Below, piece after piece: positions 6,170-12,378 of a DNA stretch of 17,719 bases (positions are counted from its first letter, which is position 1; every line of letters starts with the position of its first letter). Both the position numbers and the translations under genes were made by a program. Under the pieces are notes generated by a model. The model did not search any database. It was not told the origin of the DNA and saw only the letters and a program-made list of their open reading frames with translations. Origin of the DNA: JAXHUH01 sp034211175 (GTDB lineage Bacteria; Actinomycetota; Acidimicrobiia; Acidimicrobiales; CAIXPF01); assembly GCA_034211175.1 (NCBI GenBank), contig JAXHUH010000250.1:1-17719 (forward strand). The letters run 5' to 3'.

Positions 6170-6934
6170 TCAGTTGCGCCGCGGCGAGATGCGGCGCAGC
6201 ACGTGGGGGTTGCCGCCGAGCGAGGACACGAGATCGTGGGGCAGCTCGTGGGCGAGCACGTCGAACATGCGGTCGACCATCTCGGCGGCGACGACGACCG
6301 CGGGCGCCGGGGTGCCGGTGCGGCGGGCCTGGCTCTCCAGGCGGTCGGCGAAGGAGCGGAGCCCGACGAGGCTGCCGACCAGTGCCAGGTCGAGCGGTGC
6401 CGCGCCCGCGGCCCGGGCGGTGCGGACCCGCTCCCCGACGTCGCTGGTGACGTGGTTGACGATCGGGTCGATGGCGGCCTCGTAGGTGGTGCGGGCCCGG
6501 CCGCGGTGGCGCACGAGCAGCGTCTGCACCGAGGACCGGGCGGCCTGGTGGAGGAGTCGGCGCATCTGCACGCCGACGCTGGCCAGCCACTGGTCGCGCC
6601 GCCACGTCGAGCCGCTGTGACGGTGCTGGTCGGCCTGCTGCGCCGGGCGCTGCGCCCGCGTCGTGGTCGGGCCCGTCCCGCGGTCGGGGCTCGTCGATGC
6701 CTGCTCGGCCCGCAGCGCCCGGTCGTAGTCGCGGCGGCGGTCCGGGTCGGACAGGGTCTGCCACGCCCGGTTCAGCTCGGCCATCTCCAGGTGGGCGGCC
6801 TGATCGCTGCGACCGAGGACGTCGGGGTGGAGCTCGCGGGCGCGTCGACGGTAGGCGGCGCGCAGGTCGTCGAGCGGTGCGCCGGGGCGGACGCCGAGCC
6901 GGTCGTAGAGCGTTGGCTCCGTGGACGAGGCCAT
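6170..6934 (-). CDS. J-domain (DnaJ-like) protein with an uncharacterised C-terminal region
   Basis: 254 residues from the ATG at 6934; this start places the J domain directly at the N-terminus, whereas the upstream in-frame GTG/ATG candidates only add unrelated sequence. Residues 9-71 form a J domain with the HPD motif at 36-38 (ARELHPDVL) and the closing helix WQTLSDPDRRRDYDRAL. It should stimulate an Hsp70 ATPase. There is no Gly/Phe-rich region, zinc-finger domain or DnaJ C-terminal domain, so it is a class III J-protein. After a polar linker (~78-110), about 140 residues of helical sequence form a domain I do not recognise. No canonical DnaK is in the window; an atypical Hsp70-like gene lies at 9744-11018, in a different transcript. 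Confidence 0.85.
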   Translation of the reverse strand: MASSTEPTLYDRLGVRPGAPLDDLRAAYRRRARELHPDVLGRSDQAAHLEMAELNRAWQTLSDPDRRRDYDRALRAEQASTSPDRGTGPTTTRAQRPAQQADQHRHSGSTWRRDQWLASVGVQMRRLLHQAARSSVQTLLVRHRGRARTTYEAAIDPIVNHVTSDVGERVRTARAAGAAPLDLALVGSLVGLRSFADRLESQARRTGTPAPAVVVAAEMVDRMFDVLAHELPHDLVSSLGGNPHVLRRISPRRN

Positions 6935-6973
6935 CACCCATCCTGCCTCATGGACGGCCGGTGAACGCACGGT

Positions 6974-6991
6974 TGCCCGCACGGCCGGGCA
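6974..6991 (-). terminator. short hairpin downstream of the SMC-like gene
   Basis: TGCCCG (6974-6979) and CGGGCA (6986-6991) form a 6-base-pair stem with loop CACGGC, 25 bases past the stop of the gene at 7016-8050 and before the J-protein start. It is short and unsupported by a U-tract. Confidence 0.25.
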
Positions 6992-7015
6992 CGCTGGCGC
7001 ACCGGTCGGGCCGGG

Positions 7016-8050
7016 TCAGGTCAGGTCGACGACCGACGCGAGCTGGCCGTGGGCCTCGAGCCGGCCGCGTGCCGCGACCTGGGGGTCGTCGGTGACGACG
7101 ATGATCTGGCGCGCCGCGCCGGCCTCGAGGATCAGGTCGAGGGCCAGCTGGCTCACCGACTCCTCGAGTGGGAACGGCGGGAAGCGCACGACGGCCGGGA
7201 CCCGCACCGCGTCGGGATCGGTCACGATCGCGCCGACGAGCTCGCCCAGCGCACCGGGGCCGCGGAGGTCGACGTCGACCTGGCCGGCCGAGATGGCGGC
7301 CATGGCCGAAGCCGCGCCGCGCAGCGACGCCAGCATCTCGACCCACGGCCGCAGCGCCTCGGCCTCCTCGATCGTCGCGGTGCCGGCCGTGTCGTGCCAC
7401 GCCGCCGTGGCCTGGCGCAGCTCGGCCGCCGCAGTGGCCAGCGGCGAGGTCCGGTTGCGTCGACCGCGCCGCGCTCGGACCGGCGCCGCGTTGGCCGCCT
7501 CCTCGCGGTCGGCCCCGGTGCGGGCGCACACGGCGTCGAGGTGGGCCTCGGCGGCCCGGACCCGCTGCGCGGCCGCCCAGAGCACGCCCTGGTCGACGGA
7601 GGCGAGCCGGATGGCGACGTCCGGGCTGCCGTCCGCGGGCGCGGGGGAGCGGTGGGGCCGGATCCCGTAGGCGTCGGGGAGCCACAGCCCGCCGTCGGGG
7701 CCCCGGAACCCGTCGGAGAGGTCCTCGCCCGTCGCGACGTCGAGCACGACGTGGGCGCCGCCGCGGGGCCGGAACGCCACGAGCTCGCGTCCTCCGTCCT
7801 CCTCCCACTCGAGATGGAGGCCCGTGTCGTCGGCGGTGAACGCCCGGCCGACGAGCGTGGCGAGCAGGTCGGCGGCCGGTCCGTTCGGCGCCACCACGAT
7901 CGTGCAACGGCGGTGGAGGTCCGCGGCCGCGGACAGCCCGTCGCGGTCGACCACGACGCGGCGGAAGCGCAGCGTCGTCGCGGCCCGTTGCGTTCGGGGC
8001 AGGGGGGACGCGGCCAACAGGTCGGGCGTCGTCTGGGGTCCGGCAGCCAT
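7016..8050 (-). CDS. degenerate SMC/ABC-type ATPase-like protein (probable pseudo-ATPase)
   Basis: 344 residues from the ATG at 8050 (a GTG directly upstream, 8053, is an alternative). The ends look like an SMC/RecN-type ATPase cut down to its head. The N-terminal strand TIVVAPNGPAADLLATLVG (~50-68) aligns with a P-loop of the GPNGSGKSTLL type, but the Walker A lysine is replaced by A60 and the following Ser/Thr by Asp. The C-terminal segment PAVVRFPPFPLEE (~285-297) sits where the Walker B DDPF motif is expected but lacks the acids. It is followed by RQIIVVTDDPQVA (~314-326), like the switch/H-loop strand of these ATPases. The middle (~150-260) is helical with an Arg-rich patch and is far shorter than a true SMC coiled coil. 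I infer that it does not hydrolyse ATP; its role is unknown. The start lacks an obvious Shine-Dalgarno sequence. Confidence 0.7.
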   Translation of the reverse strand: MAAGPQTTPDLLAASPLPRTQRAATTLRFRRVVVDRDGLSAAADLHRRCTIVVAPNGPAADLLATLVGRAFTADDTGLHLEWEEDGGRELVAFRPRGGAHVVLDVATGEDLSDGFRGPDGGLWLPDAYGIRPHRSPAPADGSPDVAIRLASVDQGVLWAAAQRVRAAEAHLDAVCARTGADREEAANAAPVRARRGRRNRTSPLATAAAELRQATAAWHDTAGTATIEEAEALRPWVEMLASLRGAASAMAAISAGQVDVDLRGPGALGELVGAIVTDPDAVRVPAVVRFPPFPLEESVSQLALDLILEAGAARQIIVVTDDPQVAARGRLEAHGQLASVVDLT

Positions 8051-8131
8051 CACACGAATTCTCGCATCAGTCGATATGGATTACGCAGCGTGAGGGATCG
8101 AATACTGCACGATCGTCGGCAATTGCGCCGA

Positions 8132-8147
8132 GCCGAGCGCGCTCGGC
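8132..8147. promoter_or_regulatory. 16-base perfect palindrome between divergent genes
   Basis: GCCGAGCGCGCTCGGC is a perfect palindrome in the 257-base divergent gap between the SMC-like gene (start 8050) and the small gene starting at 8308. It could be a dimeric-regulator operator serving either promoter, or merely an RNA hairpin. Just to its left (8054-8125) the gap is noticeably richer in A and T than its surroundings, so promoters are likely there, but I cannot fix their hexamers. Confidence 0.35.
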
Positions 8148-8213
8148 ACCCCGTGTGGCGCGACGGGGGAGCGGGCCGGCGCCTCGACCCGACCCGCGCA
8201 GTGTGCCCAACGT

Positions 8214-8233
8214 CACCCAGCGCACTCTGGGTG
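8214..8233 (+). promoter_or_regulatory. leader hairpin upstream of the small gene at 8308
   Basis: CACCCAG (8214-8220) and CTGGGTG (8227-8233) form a 7-base-pair stem with the 6-base loop CGCACT. It lies about 60 bases before the ribosome binding site (8294-8300), so it would fall inside the transcript leader if transcription starts near the A/T-rich stretch further left. No riboswitch family is recognised. Confidence 0.3.
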
Positions 8234-8307
8234 GGGCGATCGTCCCGTGGAGCGGGCGACGTGGCCGTGGTCACCTGACAGGGAGCCACCGCCAGGAGGA
8301 CCGACCC

Positions 8308-8688
8308 GTGACCATGACCCGCCACACGACCAAGCCCGTGACCGCTCGTTCGCGGATCGACCGGCTGCTCGGCGAGTTCGGGGCGGGCCAGCGGGTCGGG
8401 TGGAGCGCCGGGTTCGGCCCGACCCTGGACCCGTACCAGGCGAACCTCACCGGGCGGTCCCACGGCAGCTGCCGGGACCGCCTCGATCGGGTGCTGCGCC
8501 TCCACGCCCGCTACCTGGCCACCGGCGACGACGAGCGCGCCGCGTTCGACCGGGTGCGCCTCGAGCTCGCGACCTGGCCGAAGGGACAGCGGTGGGAGCG
8601 TCGGCTCCACGCCGGCAACCGCGACCTCACCTTCTGGATCCTCCCCGCCGACGAGGCTCGCGACCGCGGGGCGCGCGAGAAGCTCTGA
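8308..8688 (+). CDS. conserved-looking small protein of unknown function
   Basis: 126 residues from the GTG at 8308, chosen because AGGAGGA (8294-8300) lies seven bases upstream; an in-frame ATG at 8314 would leave 13 bases. The frame is open as far back as 8155, but that extra part shows poorer third-position GC and no site. The protein is soluble and charged. It begins with a short basic tail, then a helix (SRIDRLLGEFGAGQRVG), a Gly/Pro-containing segment, a helical stretch with many Arg/Asp/Glu (about 50-90), then TWPKGQRWERRLHAGNRDLT and a final hydrophobic strand, FWIL. No signal peptide, membrane segment or known motif is seen. It converges with rsgA, leaving 25 bases between stops. I do not recognise a family. 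Confidence 0.65.
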   Translation: MTMTRHTTKPVTARSRIDRLLGEFGAGQRVGWSAGFGPTLDPYQANLTGRSHGSCRDRLDRVLRLHARYLATGDDERAAFDRVRLELATWPKGQRWERRLHAGNRDLTFWILPADEARDRGAREKL

Positions 8689-8713
8689 GCGTCGCCGCGC
8701 CGGCGTCACCTGC

Positions 8714-9757
8714 TCACCGCCGCCGGCCGCCGCGCCGCCACCGCTGCTCCTCGCGGCGATCGCGCAGGCGCTCGAGCTCGTTGCTGAGGTCGACGTAGGA
8801 GCGGCGCCGGGCCTCCGACAGCGTGCCCGCCTCGACGGCCTCGCGCACCGCGCAGCCCGGCTCGGCGTCGTGGCGGCAGTCGGCGAAGCGGCAGTCGGCC
8901 GCCAGCGCCTCGATGTCGGGGAACGCCTGCTCGAGCCCGTCCTCGGCGTCCCACAGCCCCAGCGCCCGGACCCCGGGCGTGTCGATCACGGTCGCGCCGC
9001 CCCCGAGCGGGATGAGCTGGCGCCGCGTCGTCGTGTGGCGTCCCTTCCGGTCCCGGGCCCTGACCTCGCCGACCTCGGCCAGCTCGTCGTCCGCCAGCGC
9101 GTTCACCAGGGCCGACTTGCCGACCCCCGAGGCGCCGAACAGCACGGTCGTCTTGTTGCGCAGCCGCTCGTGGAGCTCGACGATCCCGTCGCCGGTCTCG
9201 TTGCTCACCGCGACGACGGCGTCCGGGTCCATCACCGCGGTGGCCACCTCGCGGGCGATCGCGGGTGCGGCCTCGGGCAGGTCGGCCTTGGTCAGGACGA
9301 GCAGGGGAGTGGCGCCGCTCTCGTGGGCGAGGACCAGCGCCCGCTCCAGGCGCCGTGAGTTCAACGGCCGATCGAGGCCGGCCACGATGGCGACGACGTC
9401 GACGTTCGCCGCCACGACCTGCTCGGTGTCGCGCTCCGCCGGGTCCCTCCGGGTCACCGCCGTGGCGCGCTCGATGACGTCGACGATGGCCGGCCCGTGC
9501 TCGTCGGCGTCGATGACGACCCAGTCGCCGACCGCGGGCGGCGGGAGCTGCGCGTTGCGGAACAGCGGGTGCGCACGCGGGCACGTGAGGTCCTCGTCCG
9601 CGGTGGTGATCGTGTCCCAACCGCGCTCGACGGTGATGACTCGCCCCGGTCGGCCGTCGGCGGACGAGTCGGCGAGCCGGCGCGCCACGTCGTCCGACCA
9701 GCCGACGGCCGCGAGCCGCTCGGACGCCGCCGGCGAGGCGGGATCAGCCCGTTGCAC
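8714..9757 (-). CDS. rsgA: ribosome small-subunit-dependent GTPase A
   Basis: 347 residues. RsgA is a circularly permuted GTPase that binds the 30S subunit late in its assembly. The order of motifs is diagnostic: G4 TKAD (156-159) precedes G1 GASGVGKS (208-215), G2 HTTT (241-244) and G3 DTPG (259-262). A C-terminal zinc knuckle has C289, C294, H296 and C302 (CRFADCRHDAEPGC). The N-terminal OB-fold is seen around PAVGDWVVI (74-82). All key residues are present. The protein ends in an Arg-rich tail (WRRGGRRR), probably contacting rRNA. The GTG start at 9757 lies inside the end of the upstream Hsp70-like gene (14-base overlap), so the two are co-transcribed and probably translationally coupled. 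Assignment is secure; only the exact start is slightly uncertain. Confidence 0.95.
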   Translation of the reverse strand: MQRADPASPAASERLAAVGWSDDVARRLADSSADGRPGRVITVERGWDTITTADEDLTCPRAHPLFRNAQLPPPAVGDWVVIDADEHGPAIVDVIERATAVTRRDPAERDTEQVVAANVDVVAIVAGLDRPLNSRRLERALVLAHESGATPLLVLTKADLPEAAPAIAREVATAVMDPDAVVAVSNETGDGIVELHERLRNKTTVLFGASGVGKSALVNALADDELAEVGEVRARDRKGRHTTTRRQLIPLGGGATVIDTPGVRALGLWDAEDGLEQAFPDIEALAADCRFADCRHDAEPGCAVREAVEAGTLSEARRRSYVDLSNELERLRDRREEQRWRRGGRRR

Positions 9758-11018
9758 CGGCCGTCCGCTCGGACCGGCCCTGCTCGGCCACCGCCGGGGT
9801 GTCGCCGGAGCTGCGGGCGAGGAACATGGTCGCCAGGAGCGCGGCGACGACGACGGCGACCGCGGCGGCCGTGATCACCCGCCGGGCCCGTCCGGCCGCG
9901 GAGCCCGTCGACCCTTCGGGCCCGCTGTCCGTCGCGACATCGCCCGACCCGCCGGCGTCGGCGACGCGTGCCGCCATGGAGCGCCGGGTCCGGGGTGAGC
10001 GCACCGGGTCCAACGCGGTGCCGAGCACCCCGGCCGCCTCCGGTCGCGGCGGCACGACCACCGGACGGTCGAGCACCTCCGACACCGCGGTCACCAACGA
10101 CCGGCTGTGGGCCGCGCTGCCGGTCAGCACCACCGCCGAGACGTCGGAGACCGCGAGGTGGGCGGACTCGACGGCGTCGCGCAGGCGCCGGAACGCGTCG
10201 GGCACGGCCGGGGCCATGCGGCCGCCGAGCGTCTCGGGGGAGACGAGGACCTCGCCGTCGAAGGGCAGGGGGAGGGCGACGGCGATCTCCTCGCCGGTCG
10301 AGAGCCGGACCAGGGCCTCGCGGCAGGCGGCGGCGAGCGCGTCGGCGTGCTCGACGACGGCGTCGTCGTCGGGCGCCGCGCCGATCCGTTCGAGCACGAG
10401 GCGGTGCAGCGCCGACGGCGCGTCGAGCGGCGTGTGGCGCACGTCGATGCTCGCGGCGCGGCCGAGCACCTCGGTCGAGCCGAAGCCGGCGATCGTGACC
10501 GCGGCGTCGATGACCTCGGTGCCGGCGCTCACGACCAGGATCGGCGCGTCGGAGGCGGCGACGCCGGTGGCGAGCGCCCAGGTGGTGGCGCCCACCGGTT
10601 CGGGTGAGGTCTCGATCGCCACGCCGAGCCCGCTGGCCGCGTTGCGCAGCGCGGCGACGGAACGGGGGTGCCACGACCCGCCGTGGACCAGTCGCAGCGT
10701 CGTCGGGCGGGGGCCGTGCTCGGCGGCCTCGTCGACCACCGACCGCAGCAGGGCGGCGGCCAGGGACTCGGCGGAGGGGGCGGCGCCGACGGACGCGACG
10801 GCGGCGGGGGAGACCGTGACCGGAGCGCACAGTCGGCGGGCGACGTCGTCGATCACGACACCGCCGGAGGTCGTGCCGGGGACGATCGAGCCGTCGGGCC
10901 GGACGGTCACGGCCGAGGACCTGGCGCGGCCGGAGGTCGTGACGAGATCGAGGCGACCGTCGACGAGCCGGGCGGCACGGACCGAGCTGTTGCCGATCTC
11001 CACGACGAGCGAGTGCAC
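9744..11018 (-). CDS. Hsp70-like actin-fold protein with C-terminal membrane anchor
   Basis: 424 residues, GTG start. The fold is recognisable from three elements. A phosphate-1-like N-terminus (LVVEIGNSSVRAARL, 4-18) has Glu where Hsp70 has the catalytic-loop Asp. A phosphate-2-like strand is APILVVSAGTEVIDAAV (158-174). An adenosine-type motif, VVLTGSAAHSRSLVTAVSEVL (296-316), is followed by RPVVVPPRPEAAGVLGTAL. The phosphate loops are altered relative to DLGTT/DLGGGT, so ATPase activity is doubtful. There is no substrate-binding domain. An acidic/Ser-Gly linker and a basic stop-transfer RARR precede one membrane helix (~381-401) and a short ~22-residue tail, predicting a cytoplasmic actin-like domain tethered to the membrane. 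It heads the operon with rsgA. The start lacks a strong Shine-Dalgarno sequence. Alternatives are an FGGY-like or other actin-superfamily member; Hsp70-like fits best. Confidence 0.75.
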   Translation of the reverse strand: MHSLVVEIGNSSVRAARLVDGRLDLVTTSGRARSSAVTVRPDGSIVPGTTSGGVVIDDVARRLCAPVTVSPAAVASVGAAPSAESLAAALLRSVVDEAAEHGPRPTTLRLVHGGSWHPRSVAALRNAASGLGVAIETSPEPVGATTWALATGVAASDAPILVVSAGTEVIDAAVTIAGFGSTEVLGRAASIDVRHTPLDAPSALHRLVLERIGAAPDDDAVVEHADALAAACREALVRLSTGEEIAVALPLPFDGEVLVSPETLGGRMAPAVPDAFRRLRDAVESAHLAVSDVSAVVLTGSAAHSRSLVTAVSEVLDRPVVVPPRPEAAGVLGTALDPVRSPRTRRSMAARVADAGGSGDVATDSGPEGSTGSAAGRARRVITAAAVAVVVAALLATMFLARSSGDTPAVAEQGRSERTAGATG

Positions 11019-11066
11019 GGCGGACTGACCTGCTTTCGCATATCGAGTGTCCTGCCCGCCGGGCCG

Positions 11067-11072
11067 ATACTA
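11067..11072 (-). promoter_or_regulatory. candidate -10 element for the Hsp70-like/rsgA operon
   Basis: On the minus strand this reads TAGTAT, a good fit to the actinomycete TANNNT -10 element. It lies about 50 bases before the GTG at 11018. No convincing -35 hexamer is seen at 16-18 bases upstream, so the call rests on the -10 alone. Confidence 0.3.
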
Positions 11073-11314
11073 GCCCCCACGCCTCGCGCTCTCGCCGTCA
11101 CGTGCTCGTGTCACGAGGTGTCGGCGGACCGCGGCCGTGACGCCACGGCCCCGTGACCTGCCCGGACGCGAACCGCTGCGAGACCAGTGGTTTCGCAGGG
11201 GGAGTGCCCGCCCGGGTTCCGGTCGGGCCCGCTTCGGTGGCCGGCACGCATCCACCGGGTGAACGAATGGTGGCGCGGAGTGGTCGTCAGGGTGGAGGCT
11301 GATCGGTGTTCAGG

Positions 11315-11320
11315 TAGTGT
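11315..11320 (+). promoter_or_regulatory. candidate -10 element for a leaderless heme-oxygenase-like transcript
   Basis: TAGTGT ends seven bases before the ATG at 11328, which would put the transcription start at or within a base or two of the start codon. That fits the absence of a Shine-Dalgarno sequence before this ATG and the frequency of leaderless mRNAs in actinomycetes. No clear -35 element is visible. Confidence 0.35.
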
Positions 11321-11327
11321 TGCGCGC

Positions 11328-11963
11328 ATGGCGGAGATGGCCCCGAACAACCTGCGGCCGACAGCGCACGCCTTGACGGAGGCGTTGCGGGCCTCGAGCG
11401 GCCGGGTCGAGCGACGGGCGCTGGCGGCGGGATGGCCGGGTGCCGACCCGCTGGGATCGCTGGCGACCCTGGCCGGGTTCTGGGTGCCGGTCGAGCGGCA
11501 TCTGGCGAACAAGCGGCCGCTCGTTCCCGAGCTCGACGACGGGAGCTGGCAGCGGGCCGAGCTGATGCTGAGCGTGCTCGCCGGGGAGGCGCTCGATGCT
11601 GCGACGTCGCTGCGCTGGTGCCCCTGGGCGCCGCTGCCGCAGCTGCGGGCCGAGGTCCTCGGCTGCGTGTGGGTCCTCGTGATGGCCGACAGCTGCCTCG
11701 GCGCGATGATCCTGCCGCGGCTCACGCAGGTGGTCCCGGGTGTGCGTGGCCTCGACGGCCCGAGCGGCGTCGATCGGCTGGCCCCGGTGATCGAGCGTGC
11801 CGGTGCGGTGTCGCACGTGCGGCGCCGGATGTGTGACACGGCGGTCGACGTCTGCGGGCGCCTGGAGCGCTGGCTCGACGACCGGGGCCACCTGGCCGCC
11901 ACCGATGACGAGCTCGCCACGGACGCCCGGCGGGCTGCCGGGGCCGGGGCGCCACCCGCCTGA
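11328..11963 (+). CDS. heme-oxygenase-fold protein, probably lacking the heme-ligating histidine
   Basis: 211 residues from the ATG at 11328 (MAEMAPNN). The same frame is open to 11187, but that extension has no site and poor coding character. The layout follows the bacterial biliverdin-producing heme oxygenase (BphO/HemO) family: an N-terminal helix LTEALRASSGRVERRAL (~14-30), a helix with LAGFWVPVERHL (~46-57), then LPQL, a long central helix LGCVWVLVMADSCLGAMIL (~110-128), and a last helix ending GRLERWLDD. In active members the first helix is of the form LRxATxxxHxxL, with His binding heme. Here the corresponding position appears to be Glu. The distal helix GSTLGG is replaced by DSCLGA, losing conserved glycines. 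I infer a related fold without heme degradation, perhaps a sensor or binding protein. The family assignment rests on pattern and could be wrong. Confidence 0.6.
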   Translation: MAEMAPNNLRPTAHALTEALRASSGRVERRALAAGWPGADPLGSLATLAGFWVPVERHLANKRPLVPELDDGSWQRAELMLSVLAGEALDAATSLRWCPWAPLPQLRAEVLGCVWVLVMADSCLGAMILPRLTQVVPGVRGLDGPSGVDRLAPVIERAGAVSHVRRRMCDTAVDVCGRLERWLDDRGHLAATDDELATDARRAAGAGAPPA

Positions 11964-12015
11964 GCGGCGGACCGACCGATGAGCCGATCGATCGCCGTCG
12001 GCTCCACCCCCCTTT

Positions 12016-12039
12016 CTGGCATAACCATGATTATGCAAG
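12016..12039. promoter_or_regulatory. A/T-rich inverted repeat, candidate operator
   Basis: GCATAA (12019-12024) and TTATGC (12031-12036) are perfect inverted repeats around CCATGA. With one mismatch the arms extend to nine bases (CTGGCATAA / TTATGCAAG). Such an A/T-rich dyad is conspicuous in DNA of this GC content and looks like a binding site for a dimeric regulator. It is about 340 bases before the M16-like gene and 50 bases after the heme-oxygenase-like stop. Confidence 0.45.
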
Positions 12040-12052
12040 ATGAAGCCGTTCG

Positions 12053-12116
12053 CCACGGGGCGTCGCGACCGCGTCGTGGTGCCGCTCCCCGGCTCGTCCG
12101 GCCCCGTGGACCACGG
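12053..12116 (+). promoter_or_regulatory. alternative-pairing hairpin set in the M16-like gene leader
   Basis: CCACGGGGC (12053-12061) is perfectly complementary to GCCCCGTGG (12101-12109). The CCGTGG inside that second arm (12104-12109) can instead pair with the adjacent CCACGG (12111-12116), leaving one base between, which would need local strand opening or act as a DNA dyad. If transcribed, the arrangement could allow mutually exclusive structures. No known riboswitch is recognised. Confidence 0.25.
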
Positions 12117-12378
12117 ATCGTGCCGGGTACGGGATCGCCGGGTTCCGGGCGATGGAGCGGCCCGTTGGTGGACGCGGCCGACGCTCGGTCGGCTCGTGGG
12201 ACCTTCGTGAGACCGTCCGTCGCTTCGATGTCGGGTACGGCGGGTGTCCGGATGATCCGGTCGAGGTCAGCACCCTGCCGCACGAGGGTCTGATGCGCGC
12301 ACCGACACCGCAGTCCGGCGAACCGACGTCGGGACCCGGAGGCGCCGAGCGGCGCGCCGTGTCCCGGCCGGGTGGCCG

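Larger units (their letters stand above)
11019..11327. other. 309-base divergent intergenic region with several inverted repeats
   Basis: No gene is supported here. It separates the divergent Hsp70-like and heme-oxygenase-like genes and should hold both promoters. It contains the palindrome CTCGTG-T-CACGAG (11105-11117), the hairpin GGCCGTG-ACGC-CACGGCC (11133-11150) and a longer imperfect palindrome TGCGAGACC-AGT-GGTTTCGCA (11177-11197; nine pairs, one of them G-T). The last is the best operator candidate because its arms are mixed in composition rather than pure G/C. Confidence 0.45.
11964..12378. other. 415-base intergenic region upstream of the M16-like gene
   Basis: No gene is convincingly supported. 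Its third-position GC is lower in every frame than in the neighbouring genes. It holds an A/T-rich inverted repeat (12016-12039) and a set of CCACGG/CCGTGG arms that can pair in alternative ways (12053-12116). One plus-strand frame, 12152-12382, ends in an ATGA overlap with the M16-like start, but its codon use is weaker (about three quarters G or C at third positions) and it resembles nothing I know. Confidence 0.45.

Noticed and set aside
11979..12293. A 104-codon plus-strand frame following the heme-oxygenase-like gene.
   Set aside because: There is no ribosome binding site, the composition is Arg/Ser/Pro-rich, the third-position GC is weak, and it runs through the inverted repeats.
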